From assembly GCA_963575745.1 (NCBI GenBank), contig CAUYUJ010015498.1:50001-114000 (forward strand): DNA of 64,000 nucleotides, in the 5' to 3' direction. Below the pieces are notes generated by a model that saw nothing but the letters and a program-made list of their open reading frames with translations, searched no databases and was not told the origin of the DNA. Positions 63,959 to 64,000 of this stretch are shown piece after piece (positions within the stretch are counted from its first letter, which is position 1; each line of letters starts with the position of its first letter). This stretch comes from Prorocentrum cordatum (Eukaryota; Sar; Dinophyceae; Prorocentrales; Prorocentraceae). A program made the position numbers and the translations under genes.

Positions 63959-64000
63959 GCCGACGATGGCCAGGACGTCGCCCCCTGAGGGCGTGATTGC

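Overview
The window reads as nuclear DNA of a dinoflagellate. The main evidence is a set of degenerate copies of the dinoflagellate spliced leader (core CCATTTTGGCTCAAG) in front of genes and retroelements. Other support is very GC-rich sequence packed with microsatellites, short introns with GC, GA or GT donors whose splice sites lie in direct repeats, and large decayed non-LTR retrotransposons. Genus cannot be fixed from the sequence; Prorocentrum-like is only a guess.

Layout. 0-5.4 kb: two arrays of a 90-bp minisatellite inside a higher-order repeat (offset 2,506 bp), each unit carrying the C-terminal exon of a PIF1/RecD-like helicase. 5.8-11.6 kb (minus): a LINE with ORF1 and ORF2 (endonuclease, reverse transcriptase, RNase H, zinc-ribbon tail), with a spliced-leader relict at its 5' end. 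11.6-16.4 kb: microsatellites, a short ORF behind three leader relicts, and unassigned DNA. 16.4-20.0 kb (plus): a decayed LINE split by a T70/(CT)n tract. 20-27 kb: dispersed repeats, a fragment of a different LINE, and a GGA tract. 27.1-33.4 kb (minus): the best-preserved LINE, with three stacked leader relicts at its 5' end. 34-40 kb: simple repeats and two copies of a 150-bp MITE with terminal inverted repeats and different flanking direct repeats. 40.3-41.6 kb (minus): a four-EF-hand protein gene whose intron contains nested repeats. 43.6-52.2 kb (minus): an endonuclease/exonuclease/phosphatase-fold protein gene and a three-exon gene joining an OTU-like Cys box to a DD35D transposase core. 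About 52.3-54.3 kb: a divergent strand-switch region. 54.4-64 kb (plus): four unrecognised genes in a head-to-tail block (called A-D here).

The most unusual signal is two families of miniature hairpins confined to adjacent domains. Between 43.9 and 51.9 kb about 20 hairpins share the core CCGCTGCTGCGG; their outer stems differ in sequence but stay paired, and they lie inside coding exons in all three reading frames. Between 52.7 and 60.9 kb about 30 copies of AGCGAT-NNNN-ATCGCT occur between and around genes A-D and in one intron. The changeover lies at the strand switch. A second pattern is that all six introns that can be resolved have direct repeats spanning both splice sites, as expected of introner-type intron gain.

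How the genes relate: the LINEs supply reverse transcriptase and appear to be copied from trans-spliced RNA. Leader relicts in front of several host-like genes suggest the same machinery recycled cellular mRNAs. The endonuclease-fold and OTU/DDE genes may be parts of a DNA transposon or domesticated from one. Genes A-D have no function that can be read from sequence.
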